This document shows, in pieces, positions 41,891 to 51,138 of a stretch of DNA of 64,000 nucleotides. Each line of letters begins with the position of its first letter. Position 1 is the first letter of the stretch. Position numbers and translations under genes: made by a program. Source of the stretch: Chryseobacterium oncorhynchi (lineage in GTDB: Bacteria > Bacteroidota > Bacteroidia > Flavobacteriales > Weeksellaceae); the NCBI RefSeq assembly GCF_002899895.1, contig NZ_PPEI02000006.1, positions 1 through 64,000 of the forward strand, written 5' to 3'. A model generated the notes under the pieces. That model saw nothing but the letters and a program-made list of their open reading frames with translations. It did no database searches and had not been told where the DNA came from.

Positions 41891-43327
41891 GTGCAGGAAA
41901 AATATATAGACGAGACAAAACAAGGCGAAGCTTTTGCAATTGCTGAAAGACCCGAGAATTCTAAAAAATTGTTTTTAGAAAGCTATGGTTGTCAAATGAA
42001 TTTCTCTGACTCTGAGATTGTTGCGTCCATCCTTAATGAACAAGGGTATAATACTACGATGAAAGTTGAAGAAGCAGATTTGATCCTGTTGAATACATGC
42101 TCCATCCGTGAAAAGGCTGAGCAAACAGTAAGAATGCGTCTTGCTCAATTCAAAAATCTTAAGAAAGAAAAACCGAGCATGACGGTAGGGGTTCTGGGAT
42201 GTATGGCGGAAAGATTAAAAACCAAATTCTTAGAAGAAGAGCAATTGGTAGATCTTGTTGTGGGCCCTGATGCTTATAGAGACCTGCCTAACCTATTGAA
42301 AGAAACAGATGATGGAAGAGATGCTATCAACGTAATTCTTTCAAAAGAAGAGACTTATGCAGATATCAATCCTGTACGTTTAGGAGGAAACGGAGTTACA
42401 GCTTTTGTGACCATCACCAGAGGTTGTGATAATATGTGTACATTCTGTGTCGTTCCGTTTACCAGAGGAAGAGAACGAAGCCGTGATCCACACTCTATTA
42501 TAGATGAATGCAAAGATTTAGCGAATAACGGTTATAAAGAAATTACCCTTTTAGGACAAAACGTAGATTCTTATTTGTGGTATGGTGGAGGTCCTAAAAA
42601 AGATTTTGCCAAGGCATCTGAAATGCAGAAAGCTACAGCCGTTGACTTTGCTCAATTGCTTGATTTAGTGGCCAAAGCTATCCCTGAAATGAGAATCAGA
42701 TTCTCTACATCTAATCCTCAGGATATGAGTCTGGATGTATTCAAAATGATGGCAAAGCACGATAATATATGTAAATATGTACACCTTCCGGTACAAAGCG
42801 GAAGTAATAAGATGCTTGAAGCCATGAACAGGCAGCATACCCGTGAAGAATATCTGGAGTTAATAAGAAAAGCCAAGGAAATAGTTCCTGGAGTATCTTT
42901 CTCTCAGGATATGATTGTCGGATTCTGTAACGAAACTGAAGAAGATCATCAAGATACATTAAGTCTTATGAAAGAAGTGGAATATGACTACGGTTATATG
43001 TTTGCCTATTCAGAAAGACCGGGAACGCCTGCGCACAAAAAAATGGAAGATAATATTCCTGCTGATGTTAAGCAGAGACGTCTTGCTGAGGTTATTGACC
43101 TACAGAGAGAACTTTCCAGACAAAGAATGGAATCTTATGTGGGAAGAGAGCATCAGATTCTGATCGAAGGAATTTCCAGAAAGAACGAAAACCAATGGAA
43201 AGGAAGGAATTCCCAAAATGCAGTATGTGTCTTTGATAAGACGGAAGGACAGAAAATAGGTGACATTGTGGATGTTTTTGTTTACGATAACACCCAAGGC
43301 ACGCTTTTAGGAAGAATCACAGAATAA
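41891..43327 (+). CDS. miaB: tRNA-2-methylthio-N6-dimethylallyladenosine synthase
   Basis: Radical-SAM methylthiotransferase that turns i6A37 into ms2i6A37 in tRNA. About 478 residues. The N-terminal UPF0004 domain has Cys34, Cys70 and Cys104 for the second cluster; the radical-SAM CxxxCxxC is Cys179, Cys183 and Cys186 ([10 protein letters not shown]); the C-terminus is a TRAM domain. The start is most likely GTG at 41891, giving [10 protein letters not shown]; a TTG at 41882 is also in frame. miaE, which acts on its product, is at 20637. It leads into two short genes with a 9-base gap and an overlap. Confidence 0.95.
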   Translation: MQEKYIDETKQGEAFAIAERPENSKKLFLESYGCQMNFSDSEIVASILNEQGYNTTMKVEEADLILLNTCSIREKAEQTVRMRLAQFKNLKKEKPSMTVGVLGCMAERLKTKFLEEEQLVDLVVGPDAYRDLPNLLKETDDGRDAINVILSKEETYADINPVRLGGNGVTAFVTITRGCDNMCTFCVVPFTRGRERSRDPHSIIDECKDLANNGYKEITLLGQNVDSYLWYGGGPKKDFAKASEMQKATAVDFAQLLDLVAKAIPEMRIRFSTSNPQDMSLDVFKMMAKHDNICKYVHLPVQSGSNKMLEAMNRQHTREEYLELIRKAKEIVPGVSFSQDMIVGFCNETEEDHQDTLSLMKEVEYDYGYMFAYSERPGTPAHKKMEDNIPADVKQRRLAEVIDLQRELSRQRMESYVGREHQILIEGISRKNENQWKGRNSQNAVCVFDKTEGQKIGDIVDVFVYDNTQGTLLGRITE

Positions 43328-43336
43328 ATTTAGGTT

Positions 43337-43855
43337 TTGATAAAAGCGGTTTACCTTTTTACTCTATTTTCCTTTGCCCTGATCTCTTGTCAGGCAGAGA
43401 AAAATACAGGTAAATATCCGGATACCGTTGGTGATGCTATATTTGACGAAAAACTGGATGACGTAGGTTTTAAAAAATGCGGAGCAGGTAAAAATAGACC
43501 TTTCAGTTTTCAGTATTATCACGGACAACAGCCGGTTGATTATAAAGGAGAAAAAATCGCTATTGTTGAGAAACTAAAAAAAGAAAACATATACTCTGAA
43601 AAAGAGATTAATGGTTATGTGACCGTTAGATTTTTAGTAAATTGTGAGGGAAAGACAGGATGGTTCAGACTGAAGCACATGGATTCAGAATTGAAAGATA
43701 CTGTCTTGGATGAAGCATTAGAAAATAAGCTTTTAGAATTCACAAAATCACTCAATGGCTGGATGCCAAAAGAGGTAAAAGGTTTAAAAATAGACTATTA
43801 TCAGTATTTAACCTATAAAATTGAAAATGGACAAGTTTCAGAGGTATTACCTTAG
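43337..43855 (+). CDS. Lipoprotein with TonB-C-like features
   Basis: A 172-residue lipoprotein (TLFSFALISC, lipobox Cys18). The start is TTG at 43337; no ATG exists nearby, and this start gives a correct signal peptide 9 bases after miaB. The segment NGYVTVRFLVNCEGKTGWFRL and later LNGWMPKEVKGLKIDYYQYLTYKI resembles the TonB C-terminal fold of the two proteins at 40746 and 41237. The end overlaps the following gene by 29 bases. Function unknown. Confidence 0.7.
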   Translation: MIKAVYLFTLFSFALISCQAEKNTGKYPDTVGDAIFDEKLDDVGFKKCGAGKNRPFSFQYYHGQQPVDYKGEKIAIVEKLKKENIYSEKEINGYVTVRFLVNCEGKTGWFRLKHMDSELKDTVLDEALENKLLEFTKSLNGWMPKEVKGLKIDYYQYLTYKIENGQVSEVLP

Positions 43856-44624
43856 CTTTTTGTTACTTATAGTGTACACCAATACTATTGCACAGGTCAA
43901 CTGTAATGCAGTAGAGGGTGAGGACTGCAAAAAAGCGTGCGAGTTATACAACTGGGCTTCAGATTTACAAGGTTCCTGGGAGTCTCAGGAAGGATTTGAT
44001 AAAGCTATTGAACTTTGTCCGAGTTTCTCCAATGCCTATATGGAGAAAGCCGTTCCTTATCTTAAGAATGGAGACTTTGCAACCTGGAAAATCTTAATTG
44101 ATAAGGCCGTTGCTTTAGACCCTAAAATGCATCTTGGATACAGAGGATGGTGTAAATTCCAGTTCTTGAGGGACTATAAAGGTGCTGTCCGTGATCTGGA
44201 GGAATTAAAAAAATATTATCCTGAAGATTTAGGAAGATCCTTAAACGGAGACTATAATCTTGATGTAGTGAAAGCTATGTCTTACAGTGCTTTAGGACAG
44301 AAAGAAAAGGCTGCAGGTATTATAGAAAGACTTCTGGTTACCAGAGGTTATGTCAAGGGAATGTTTGATCATTACCAGCTGGGAGTCACTTATTTCGAGC
44401 TGGGTAGATATGACAAAGCCCTGGAAAATTTTGAAAAACAAAGCAAGGAAAACGACTTTGCTGAGAATATATACTTTAAAAGTAAAGTTTCTAAGATTAG
44501 AAACAAGGATTATTTGGATTTGAAAATGTTAGCATTAAAAACGTATGATGACGGAAAGACGATGAAAGACGCCTACACTCATCATTTCAACAAAATCTAC
44601 AGAACACAGATAGAAGAACTGTAG
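43827..44624 (+). CDS. Secreted TPR protein
   Basis: A 265-residue protein with a signal peptide (LLLIVYTNTIAQ) and tetratricopeptide-like helices: FDKAIELCPSFSNAYMEKAVPYLKNGDFATWKILIDKAVALDPKMHLGYRGWCKFQF and YQLGVTYFELGRYDKALENFEKQ. The ATG at 43827 was chosen over a TTG six bases upstream. It overlaps the lipoprotein gene, suggesting coupled translation and a shared periplasmic role. The partner is unknown. Confidence 0.78.
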   Translation: MDKFQRYYLSFLLLIVYTNTIAQVNCNAVEGEDCKKACELYNWASDLQGSWESQEGFDKAIELCPSFSNAYMEKAVPYLKNGDFATWKILIDKAVALDPKMHLGYRGWCKFQFLRDYKGAVRDLEELKKYYPEDLGRSLNGDYNLDVVKAMSYSALGQKEKAAGIIERLLVTRGYVKGMFDHYQLGVTYFELGRYDKALENFEKQSKENDFAENIYFKSKVSKIRNKDYLDLKMLALKTYDDGKTMKDAYTHHFNKIYRTQIEEL

Positions 44625-44660
44625 AACTTTAACATTGAATCAATAATCAAAAATTTACTT

Positions 44661-45950
44661 ATGAGCAACGAGTTACAAAACATAAAAAACCGCTTTGGAA
44701 TTATCGGGAATTTTCCGGCACTTAATAGGGCCTTGGAAAAATCTATCCAGGTTGCCCCTACAGACATATCCGTTCTTGTTATTGGGGAAAGTGGAGTAGG
44801 GAAAGAATTCATTCCAAAGATTATCCATTCAGAATCCAAAAGAAAACATCAGCCTTATATCGTAGTAAACTGTGGGGCAATTCCTGAGGGCACCATAGAT
44901 TCCGAACTGTTCGGACACGAAAAAGGAGCTTTTACAGGAGCTACAGCAACCAGAAAAGGATACTTTGAAGTAGCGGATGGAGGAACAATCTTTTTGGATG
45001 AGGTGGGAGAGCTTCCTTTACAGACGCAGGTTCGTCTTTTAAGAGTACTGGAAAGTGGTGAATTTATGAAAGTAGGTTCTTCACAGGTTCAAAAAACCAA
45101 TGTGAGGATTGTAGCAGCTACCAACGTTAATATGATGAAGGCTATTCATGACGGAAGATTCCGTGAGGATTTATACTATCGTTTGAATACTGTTCAGATT
45201 GATATGCCGCCTTTAAGAGAAAGAAAAGGTGATATCCATTTGTTATTCAGAAAGTTTGCTATAGACTTTGCGGAAAAATACAGAATGCCGGAACTGGAAC
45301 TGGAACCTAATGCCGTTCATTATATAGACAACTATTCTTTTCCGGGAAACATCCGCCAGCTAAGAAATCTTGTAGAGCAGATGACCGTTGTGGAAAGAAA
45401 CAGAAATATCACAGTAGAAAAGCTTGCAGAGTACATTCCAATGGAAACGCATCTTCCAATGGTGGTTAATAACCAGAGTACACCAAAGCAAAATGACTTC
45501 GGAAGCGAAAGAGAAATTATGTATAAAATTCTCTTTGATATGAGGAATGATATTAATGATTTAAAATCCTTAACTTCGGAATTGATAAAGAACAGAGGAA
45601 CGGCAGACCTGAGTAATCATGAGAAAAACCTTATCAATAGGATTTATACTCCGGAAAGCCAAGCACAGGTCAACTCAGGATCCTTATTGTATTTTGAAAA
45701 TAATAACGATGCACCAACGGTTCAGACCCCAACCATTATTTCAAGTCCTGAAGATAGTTATGAAGACTTTGAAGACATTGAAGTAGAAGAAAACAGGCCA
45801 GAATCACTTTCTCTTCAGAACAATGAAAAAGATTTGATCATCAAAGCATTGGAGAAACATAAAGGAAGGAGAAACAGAGCGGCAGACGAGCTGGGAATTT
45901 CTCAGAGAACTTTATATAGAAAAATAAAACAATATAACCTGGAAGATTAA
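44661..45950 (+). CDS. Sigma-54-dependent transcriptional activator
   Basis: A 429-residue bacterial enhancer-binding protein. It starts almost directly with the AAA+ domain: Walker A GESGVGKE (42-49), the sigma-54 contact loop GAFTGA (89-94), and Walker B in GGTIFLDEVGELP (about 107-119). A long acidic linker (about 300-390) precedes a Fis-type HTH at the end (RRNRAADELGISQRTLYRKIKQYNL). There is no receiver, GAF or PAS domain, so control must come through partner proteins or expression level. It heads a gene string with a membrane protein, lptE and an acidic protein. Confidence 0.94.
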   Translation: MSNELQNIKNRFGIIGNFPALNRALEKSIQVAPTDISVLVIGESGVGKEFIPKIIHSESKRKHQPYIVVNCGAIPEGTIDSELFGHEKGAFTGATATRKGYFEVADGGTIFLDEVGELPLQTQVRLLRVLESGEFMKVGSSQVQKTNVRIVAATNVNMMKAIHDGRFREDLYYRLNTVQIDMPPLRERKGDIHLLFRKFAIDFAEKYRMPELELEPNAVHYIDNYSFPGNIRQLRNLVEQMTVVERNRNITVEKLAEYIPMETHLPMVVNNQSTPKQNDFGSEREIMYKILFDMRNDINDLKSLTSELIKNRGTADLSNHEKNLINRIYTPESQAQVNSGSLLYFENNNDAPTVQTPTIISSPEDSYEDFEDIEVEENRPESLSLQNNEKDLIIKALEKHKGRRNRAADELGISQRTLYRKIKQYNLED

Positions 45951-45964
45951 ACACAATATAAATA

Positions 45965-46666
45965 ATGAAAGTAATTTTAACACCTAAACCAATCAATTTT
46001 AAACTTGGAGAATATATTAATAAAGGTTTTGAACTTTTAAAGAAAGACTTCGGTAATATTTTTATAGCATTTTTAGTATGCTGTATCATGTCAATTATTC
46101 CTTTTTGCAGCCTATTAGCTATGGGTAATTTATATAAATACCTTCAAAAGCTTAATAGAAATCAGCCTGCGAGTCCAGGAGATATTTTTGACTTTAAAGA
46201 TTTTATGCCTTATTTTATTTTGCAGTTAATTGTTTTTGGAGGTGTTCTGGTACTTTACATTCCTTTAATTATTGTGATGGCTATAACTGGAGGAATGTCA
46301 GAAAATAATGAAAACCCGGTTGCCGTTATTTTTATGATTCCTTATATATTTTTAATAATAGCAGCTATCTATTACTTTGTATTGAGAGGCTTCTATATTA
46401 TCCCGTTAATCAGCCTTAAAGGAATTAAAGATATAAAAGAAGCTTGGAATATTTCAAAAGTAATGAGTAAAGGAAATCTAATATCAATTTTACTTTTTTC
46501 AATAGTAATCGGTATTTTAGCTCAGATTGGTATTATTGCTTGTGGAATAGGAATTCTTTTTACTATGCCATTTTTATACACTGCAAATTATTTTGCCTAT
46601 GAAGATGCTATTCAACAAATTGAGCATGATGAAATTACTGAAATTGGATCTAAAAATGAATTTTAA
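45965..46666 (+). CDS. Integral membrane protein, conserved, unknown function
   Basis: A 233-residue protein with about six membrane helices. It resembles the proteins at 6974 and 7772 in layout: a short polar start, a FDFKDFMPYFILQL segment after the second helix, and IKEAWNISKVMSKGNLISILL in the position of their ALxxSFxIAKxNY segment. It starts 14 bases after the sigma-54 activator and overlaps lptE by 11 bases, so it is co-transcribed. Function unknown. Confidence 0.75.
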   Translation: MKVILTPKPINFKLGEYINKGFELLKKDFGNIFIAFLVCCIMSIIPFCSLLAMGNLYKYLQKLNRNQPASPGDIFDFKDFMPYFILQLIVFGGVLVLYIPLIIVMAITGGMSENNENPVAVIFMIPYIFLIIAAIYYFVLRGFYIIPLISLKGIKDIKEAWNISKVMSKGNLISILLFSIVIGILAQIGIIACGIGILFTMPFLYTANYFAYEDAIQQIEHDEITEIGSKNEF

Positions 46667-47207
46667 AAATAAAAATATTAGTCTGAAACAGCCAATACTG
46701 GTTGGGGTTCTTTTTGCTTTGCTGGGAGTTCTAAATTCTTGTTATAGCTTTACAGGATCATCCCTTACAGATGAAAAGACCGTTCAGATCAATGAGTTTC
46801 CCAATAATGCAACCCTTGTAAACCCTTCATTATCACAACAGTTCTCAACAGATATCCAGAATAGATTTCTACAAAGAACAACCTTGAAAGGAACTAAAGA
46901 GAATCCTGATATCTTGATTGAAGGAGAAATTACAGACTATGCCATTACGCCAACTACGATCAGCTCTACCACATCGCAAACTCCTGCGGGTGGAGTGATA
47001 CAACAGGCACAGAATAAGCTTACAATTACCGTAAAAGTGCATTATGAAAATAAAGTACATCCGGATTCTAGTTTTGATAGAACTTATACTGATGAAGCCG
47101 CTTTTAACAGCAACTTGTCACAATCTGATATCGAAGCTTCACAGGTGAAAATTGTAACAGAGAGAATTATTAACAAGATTTTTAACGACATTGTAGCGAA
47201 TTGGTAA
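46656..47207 (+). CDS. lptE: LPS assembly lipoprotein LptE
   Basis: A 183-residue lipoprotein with lipobox at Cys29 (LLGVLNSC), followed by YSFTGSSL and VQINEFPNNATLVNPSLSQQFSTDIQNRF, the pattern of Bacteroidota LptE (LptE/DUF4390-like): short N-terminal strand, alpha-helix, then beta-strands ILIEGEITDYAIT and LTITVKVHYENK. LptE plugs the LptD barrel at the outer membrane for LPS export. The start at 46656 overlaps the upstream gene by 11 bases; earlier in-frame ATGs lack a proper signal peptide. Confidence 0.85.
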   Translation: MNFKNKNISLKQPILVGVLFALLGVLNSCYSFTGSSLTDEKTVQINEFPNNATLVNPSLSQQFSTDIQNRFLQRTTLKGTKENPDILIEGEITDYAITPTTISSTTSQTPAGGVIQQAQNKLTITVKVHYENKVHPDSSFDRTYTDEAAFNSNLSQSDIEASQVKIVTERIINKIFNDIVANW

Positions 47208-47208
47208 G

Positions 47209-49209
47209 ATGAATCCCAGAGTTTTAGAATTAATAAAAAATCCGAAAAATATTCAATCAGAAGACCTTGGTCTTTTGAAAGAAGAGATTCACTCTTTTCC
47301 CTATATTCAAAATATAAGGGCGCTTCATTTATATGGAGTACACCTCTATGAAAAAGAAAATTATCAAAGAGAGCTTTCTACAACAGCAGCTTATACTACT
47401 GATAAAAAAATTCTTTATCAACTGATCAACGGGAAAATTCAGCAGGAACCTAAACCTGAAGCTGTAGAAGAAAAACAATCCTCCAAGATTGTTGAAAAAC
47501 CTCGATATGCCTATAAAGAAAAAGCTTTTCCAATAAAAAGAGAAGATAATGTTTCTGAAAAGAATGCAGAAGAGGAAAAAGAGTCATGCATATTGCAGAC
47601 TCCACAAGAGGTGAAACACATCTTTGTTAATGGCGAAAGAAACAGAATTTTATTTGAGGGCGAAGAAAATTTCCTTGATGAAAAAAATACTGAGACCATT
47701 GATCTTGAATCTACATTAGAATCCGGAACACTGGTTACTCAAAGATTAGAACCCCTATCGGAAGATGAACCTGTTCACCATAAAGAAGAGGAAACACAGG
47801 CTGAAATTGAAGAGAATACAGGTGAAAACTTCACTCCAACAACAGTTATTGATGAAAATGTGATCATTTCAGAAACTGAAGAAGAAAAAGTTGAAGAAGA
47901 AGAAAATCTAAGCTTTGAAGAAACAGAATCCTTATTGCCGACAGGAATTATTGAAGAAAATAAAGAAGAGGTAGCAGAGCCTGAAACCATTATTGAAAAC
48001 GAGAATGTTTCAGTTTCTACATCCGAAGATGAGCCAAAAGAGGTTGAATTAAGCTTCCACGGAACTGAAGCGTTCATGCCTGATGTTAAAATACAGGGAA
48101 ATAACGAAGAAGTGGCGGAAGTTGCTGAGATTTCTCAACCCAATGTAAATAAACATGAGGAGGAAATGAGACGTCTGATCGAGGAGGTAGAGAAAAAAAT
48201 GAAAGAGACGAAGCCTGCTCCACAACCTGAGGAAGAAGAGCTGGAAGCTTCTGGAGATCATGAAATCAGCTTTGCTGAAACTCAGAATTTCCATTTTTGG
48301 TCTACCGGACAGGATGATCCGGAAACTAAAGACTTAACAACGGAACCTATACAACAGGAAAAAACTGTTGAACATATAGAAGAACCGGTAGAAGTTGTTG
48401 CTAAGGAAGAGATTGTAGAAGAAAAAGAAGAAGCAGCTACTGAAGTTCAAACCACTTGGAAACCGATGAGCCTTGAATCTAATATGCCTGATTCTTTAAT
48501 CAAGAAGTCAGAGGAGACAGTTATCCCTGTAAAAGAAGAAGCTTCTGCAACAGAGACTAACAAGATTGAAAGCGTAGAACTTATTAATGAACCTAAAGCC
48601 GAACTGAAAGAATCAAATGAAGATGTTTTACCGGTTATAGAAGAAATTCCTGAACAGGCAGCAGATCAAATTGAAAACAACGAAGATTCAGCAGAGAATA
48701 TAGGTACAGCTACTCTTAAAGAAGAAGCCCCTGTAATGAATGTTTCATTCTTTGGTTCAGATATTTCAAGCTTAAGAGTGGAAGAAGCAAAGAAAGAAAG
48801 ATCAATAAACAAAGAAACAATGCCGGAGGCTGTAGTAGATACCCCTCAATCTTCTATCAATAGTAACGTGCCAGGGTTTATCAATACTTGGCAAAGTTGG
48901 CTGAAAATAGATAGACCGGAAGAGGTAGAAAAGGAAAAAGTTGAGATCAAAGAAAAAGCAATTGAGACTTTCATTGAAAATAATCCTAGGATCAGCCAGC
49001 TAAGAGAAGAAAGCTCCTACGTTGTAAAAGAAAAGAATGATGATATCTCACATTTAATGACGGAAACGTTAGCTAACCTTTATTTTGAGCAAAAGCTATA
49101 TACCAAGGCGATAAAGGCATTTGAAATATTAATCAAGAAAAATCCTGATAAGAAAGAATACTTTCAAAGCAAAATCAAGGATATAAAAGATTTTAGAAGT
49201 AAAAACTAA
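47209..49209 (+). CDS. Acidic repeat-motif protein with N- and C-terminal TPR-like ends
   Basis: A 666-residue, very acidic protein (Glu-rich, low complexity from about 80 to 560). The first 75 residues form a conserved-looking helical segment (LEEIHSFPYIQNIRALHLYGVHLYE). The last 60 residues look like a TPR hairpin (TETLANLYFEQKLYTKAIKAFEILIKKNPDKKEYF). In the disordered middle a short motif recurs at 233, 280, 352 and 511: [N/E]-[L/I/V]-SF-x2-[T/S]-[E/D], the first two followed by LLP or FMP. No signal peptide. It starts two bases after lptE and is probably co-transcribed. Function unknown. Confidence 0.8.
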   Translation: MNPRVLELIKNPKNIQSEDLGLLKEEIHSFPYIQNIRALHLYGVHLYEKENYQRELSTTAAYTTDKKILYQLINGKIQQEPKPEAVEEKQSSKIVEKPRYAYKEKAFPIKREDNVSEKNAEEEKESCILQTPQEVKHIFVNGERNRILFEGEENFLDEKNTETIDLESTLESGTLVTQRLEPLSEDEPVHHKEEETQAEIEENTGENFTPTTVIDENVIISETEEEKVEEEENLSFEETESLLPTGIIEENKEEVAEPETIIENENVSVSTSEDEPKEVELSFHGTEAFMPDVKIQGNNEEVAEVAEISQPNVNKHEEEMRRLIEEVEKKMKETKPAPQPEEEELEASGDHEISFAETQNFHFWSTGQDDPETKDLTTEPIQQEKTVEHIEEPVEVVAKEEIVEEKEEAATEVQTTWKPMSLESNMPDSLIKKSEETVIPVKEEASATETNKIESVELINEPKAELKESNEDVLPVIEEIPEQAADQIENNEDSAENIGTATLKEEAPVMNVSFFGSDISSLRVEEAKKERSINKETMPEAVVDTPQSSINSNVPGFINTWQSWLKIDRPEEVEKEKVEIKEKAIETFIENNPRISQLREESSYVVKEKNDDISHLMTETLANLYFEQKLYTKAIKAFEILIKKNPDKKEYFQSKIKDIKDFRSKN

Positions 49210-49210
49210 A

Positions 49211-49245
49211 AAAAAAGTACAGTTATTTTAGCTGTACTTTTTTGT
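49211..49245. terminator. Bidirectional terminator
   Basis: AAAAAGTACAG and CTGTACTTTTT pair, with A and T runs on the two sides, between the convergent acidic protein and DUF4126 genes. Confidence 0.85.
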
Positions 49246-49247
49246 AT

Positions 49248-49853
49248 TTAAACCTTAGGAGCACTTTTACTACTCCGTAATTTTTTCCAGGCTTTTCGTC
49301 CAAAGATAACCACAACAACCAGCAAGATAATAGCGAAAATAGCCGCAATAATAGGAGCTGCCATAGCAAGAACAGACATAATGCCCGCGCCGGCAGTTTC
49401 TGTGGTGCCTACAACAGAATTTCCCAGCCCACCTGTAGTAGCAGTAGAAGCGGCCCGTATTCCAGCAAAACCAGAGCTGATGGTGGCTGCTGTTCCTCCT
49501 CCGGCAATTAATGCTAAGGCCCACTGGGGAAATGTTCCAAGCTCAGCAAACTGGCTGGCAAATAAAATAGAACCGGCAACTGTAGCCATGGGAATAGTAA
49601 CAGTGTCCAATAAATGATCAACAAAAGGGATGTAATAGGCCAGGATCTCAGCAACCGTGGCTATTCCTGTTGTAATAAGCGTTGGCAGACCTGCAAGCCA
49701 CTCAAACTGCTCATTCATTGGGATCCAATGAAAGTAAGAAGCCAGGCTTACAATAAACATAGGTAAAAAGACTCTAAAGCCTGTTGCAGCAGCCAGTCCA
49801 ATGCCGATAAAAGCACTGATTACATAGGAAAGGTAGGGAATATTGTCTAACAT
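49248..49853 (-). CDS. DUF4126 membrane protein
   Basis: A 201-residue membrane protein with about five to six helices and many small residues, including GIGLAAATGFRVFLPMF and FAELGTFPQWALALIAGGGTAATISSGFAGIRAASTATTGGLGN, which match DUF4126. The tail is basic (KAWKKLRSSKSAPKV). Function unknown. It is alone on the minus strand. Confidence 0.88.
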   Translation of the reverse strand: MLDNIPYLSYVISAFIGIGLAAATGFRVFLPMFIVSLASYFHWIPMNEQFEWLAGLPTLITTGIATVAEILAYYIPFVDHLLDTVTIPMATVAGSILFASQFAELGTFPQWALALIAGGGTAATISSGFAGIRAASTATTGGLGNSVVGTTETAGAGIMSVLAMAAPIIAAIFAIILLVVVVIFGRKAWKKLRSSKSAPKV

Positions 49854-50041
49854 ATTCGTTTTCAGATTTAATGTTTTCTATAAAATTACAAAAACTATCT
49901 GAGATTTGATACGCTATGAAATTTAGGTGAATAGAGGAAAATAAAAATCCGCGAGCAAAAAATCGCAGATCTTCATAAATCTCCGTAGGGAATTCACCAG
50001 TGAGAAGCTGTGATAGCTTCATATTGTTATATTAAAGAGTA

Positions 50042-50413
50042 TTACTTGTTCTGTGCCTCACACAACTTTATAAACTGTGCTTCCACATCCTGAAACTTTT
50101 GTGGTATTTCGGGAGAAACCCAAAATAACATGGCAAGAGTTTTTTCTCCAAAAGCATTCTTAAATAAATCCTTATTCAAGCGGTAACATTCCCGAAGAAG
50201 TCTTTTGACACGATTTCTATGAACAGCCTTTTTGAAATACCTCTTTGAAACAGACACGCCAAACCTACCGCTTTCTACCGGAAGAGAAGGTTTGTCTTTC
50301 AAAATGATAATTCTTAAATTTCCAGAAGTCCTCCATTTACCTTTTTCAAAAAGTAAACCAATCTCTGTATTCATTTTGAGCTTTTCCGCTCTGGGATATT
50401 TGGTGTTGTGCAT
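50042..50413 (-). CDS. rnpA: Ribonuclease P protein component
   Basis: A 123-residue basic protein, the protein subunit of RNase P that matures tRNA 5' ends. The RNR signature is KRYFKKAVHRNRVKRLLRECYR, with GRFGVSVSKRYF before it. It is not next to rpmH as in many bacteria; instead it follows tcdA, whose stop overlaps the rnpA ATG (TAATG), so the two are translationally coupled. Confidence 0.95.
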   Translation of the reverse strand: MHNTKYPRAEKLKMNTEIGLLFEKGKWRTSGNLRIIILKDKPSLPVESGRFGVSVSKRYFKKAVHRNRVKRLLRECYRLNKDLFKNAFGEKTLAMLFWVSPEIPQKFQDVEAQFIKLCEAQNK

Positions 50414-51138
50414 TAATCTTGTTTCACTAGGTGGTTGATAACTTCAGCAGCAGTATACAAACCGAAAATTGCAGGCATATAGCTAATGGTTCCGTAAAAA
50501 GATCTTTTATAATTGGTTCCGTCAGTCATTTTCAGGCTTTCTTCATCCTGAATATCATTGGCAAAAACACAACGAACTCCCTTGTCAATTTTCACTTTTT
50601 TCAACCTTTTTCTTACTTGTCTTGCAAGGTGGCAATGTTCGGTTTTGCTAATATCTCTTACCAATACTTTGCTTGGATCGGTTTTTCCGCCGGCTCCCAT
50701 TGAACTTACAATTTTTATCCTTCTTCTTTTAGCAGCAATAATCAAACAAAGTTTAGGAGTAACGCTGTCGATACAATCCAAAACATAATCAAATTTTGCA
50801 GAATCCAAAACTTCATCCATTCTTTCAGGATTTAGAAACTCATTGATTTTGGTTAAATTAAGATCAGGATTAATATCTAAAAGTCTTTCTGCAACCACTT
50901 CTACTTTGTGTTTTCCAACAGTAGATCGCAAAGCCGGCAACTGTCTGTTGATATTGGTAATGTCCACTGTATCACCATCCACGATCGTCATATTTCCTAC
51001 TCCGGCCCTTGCCAGAAATTCAGCAGCAAAAGAACCTACCCCGCCTAAACCAACAACCAAAACAGTGGCTTTATTCAATTTTTCCAAACCTTCTTCTTTT
51101 ACCAGAAGTTCCGTTCTTTCCAACCAGTATTTATCCAT
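50413..51138 (-). CDS. tcdA: tRNA threonylcarbamoyladenosine dehydratase
   Basis: A 241-residue ThiF/E1-like ATPase (TcdA/CsdL group) that cyclises t6A37 of tRNA to ct6A. The ATP site is VLVVGLGGVGSFAAEFLARAGVGNMTIVDGDTVDITNINRQ, and LDCIDSVTPKLCLI and SMGAGGKTDPSKVLVRDI follow the family closely. Overlaps the TatD-type gene upstream by 8 bases and rnpA downstream by one. All three genes form one operon with a tRNA-related theme. Confidence 0.92.
   Translation of the reverse strand: MDKYWLERTELLVKEEGLEKLNKATVLVVGLGGVGSFAAEFLARAGVGNMTIVDGDTVDITNINRQLPALRSTVGKHKVEVVAERLLDINPDLNLTKINEFLNPERMDEVLDSAKFDYVLDCIDSVTPKLCLIIAAKRRRIKIVSSMGAGGKTDPSKVLVRDISKTEHCHLARQVRKRLKKVKIDKGVRCVFANDIQDEESLKMTDGTNYKRSFYGTISYMPAIFGLYTAAEVINHLVKQD

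Noticed and set aside
47775-48077. Ser-rich frame antisense to the acidic protein gene
   Set aside because: Antisense of Glu codons reads as Ser/Phe; a composition artefact.
49270-49524. Cys/Tyr-rich frame on the minus strand
   Set aside because: It is an out-of-frame shadow of the Ala/Gly-rich DUF4126 gene on the same strand; the odd composition follows from the codons of the real frame.
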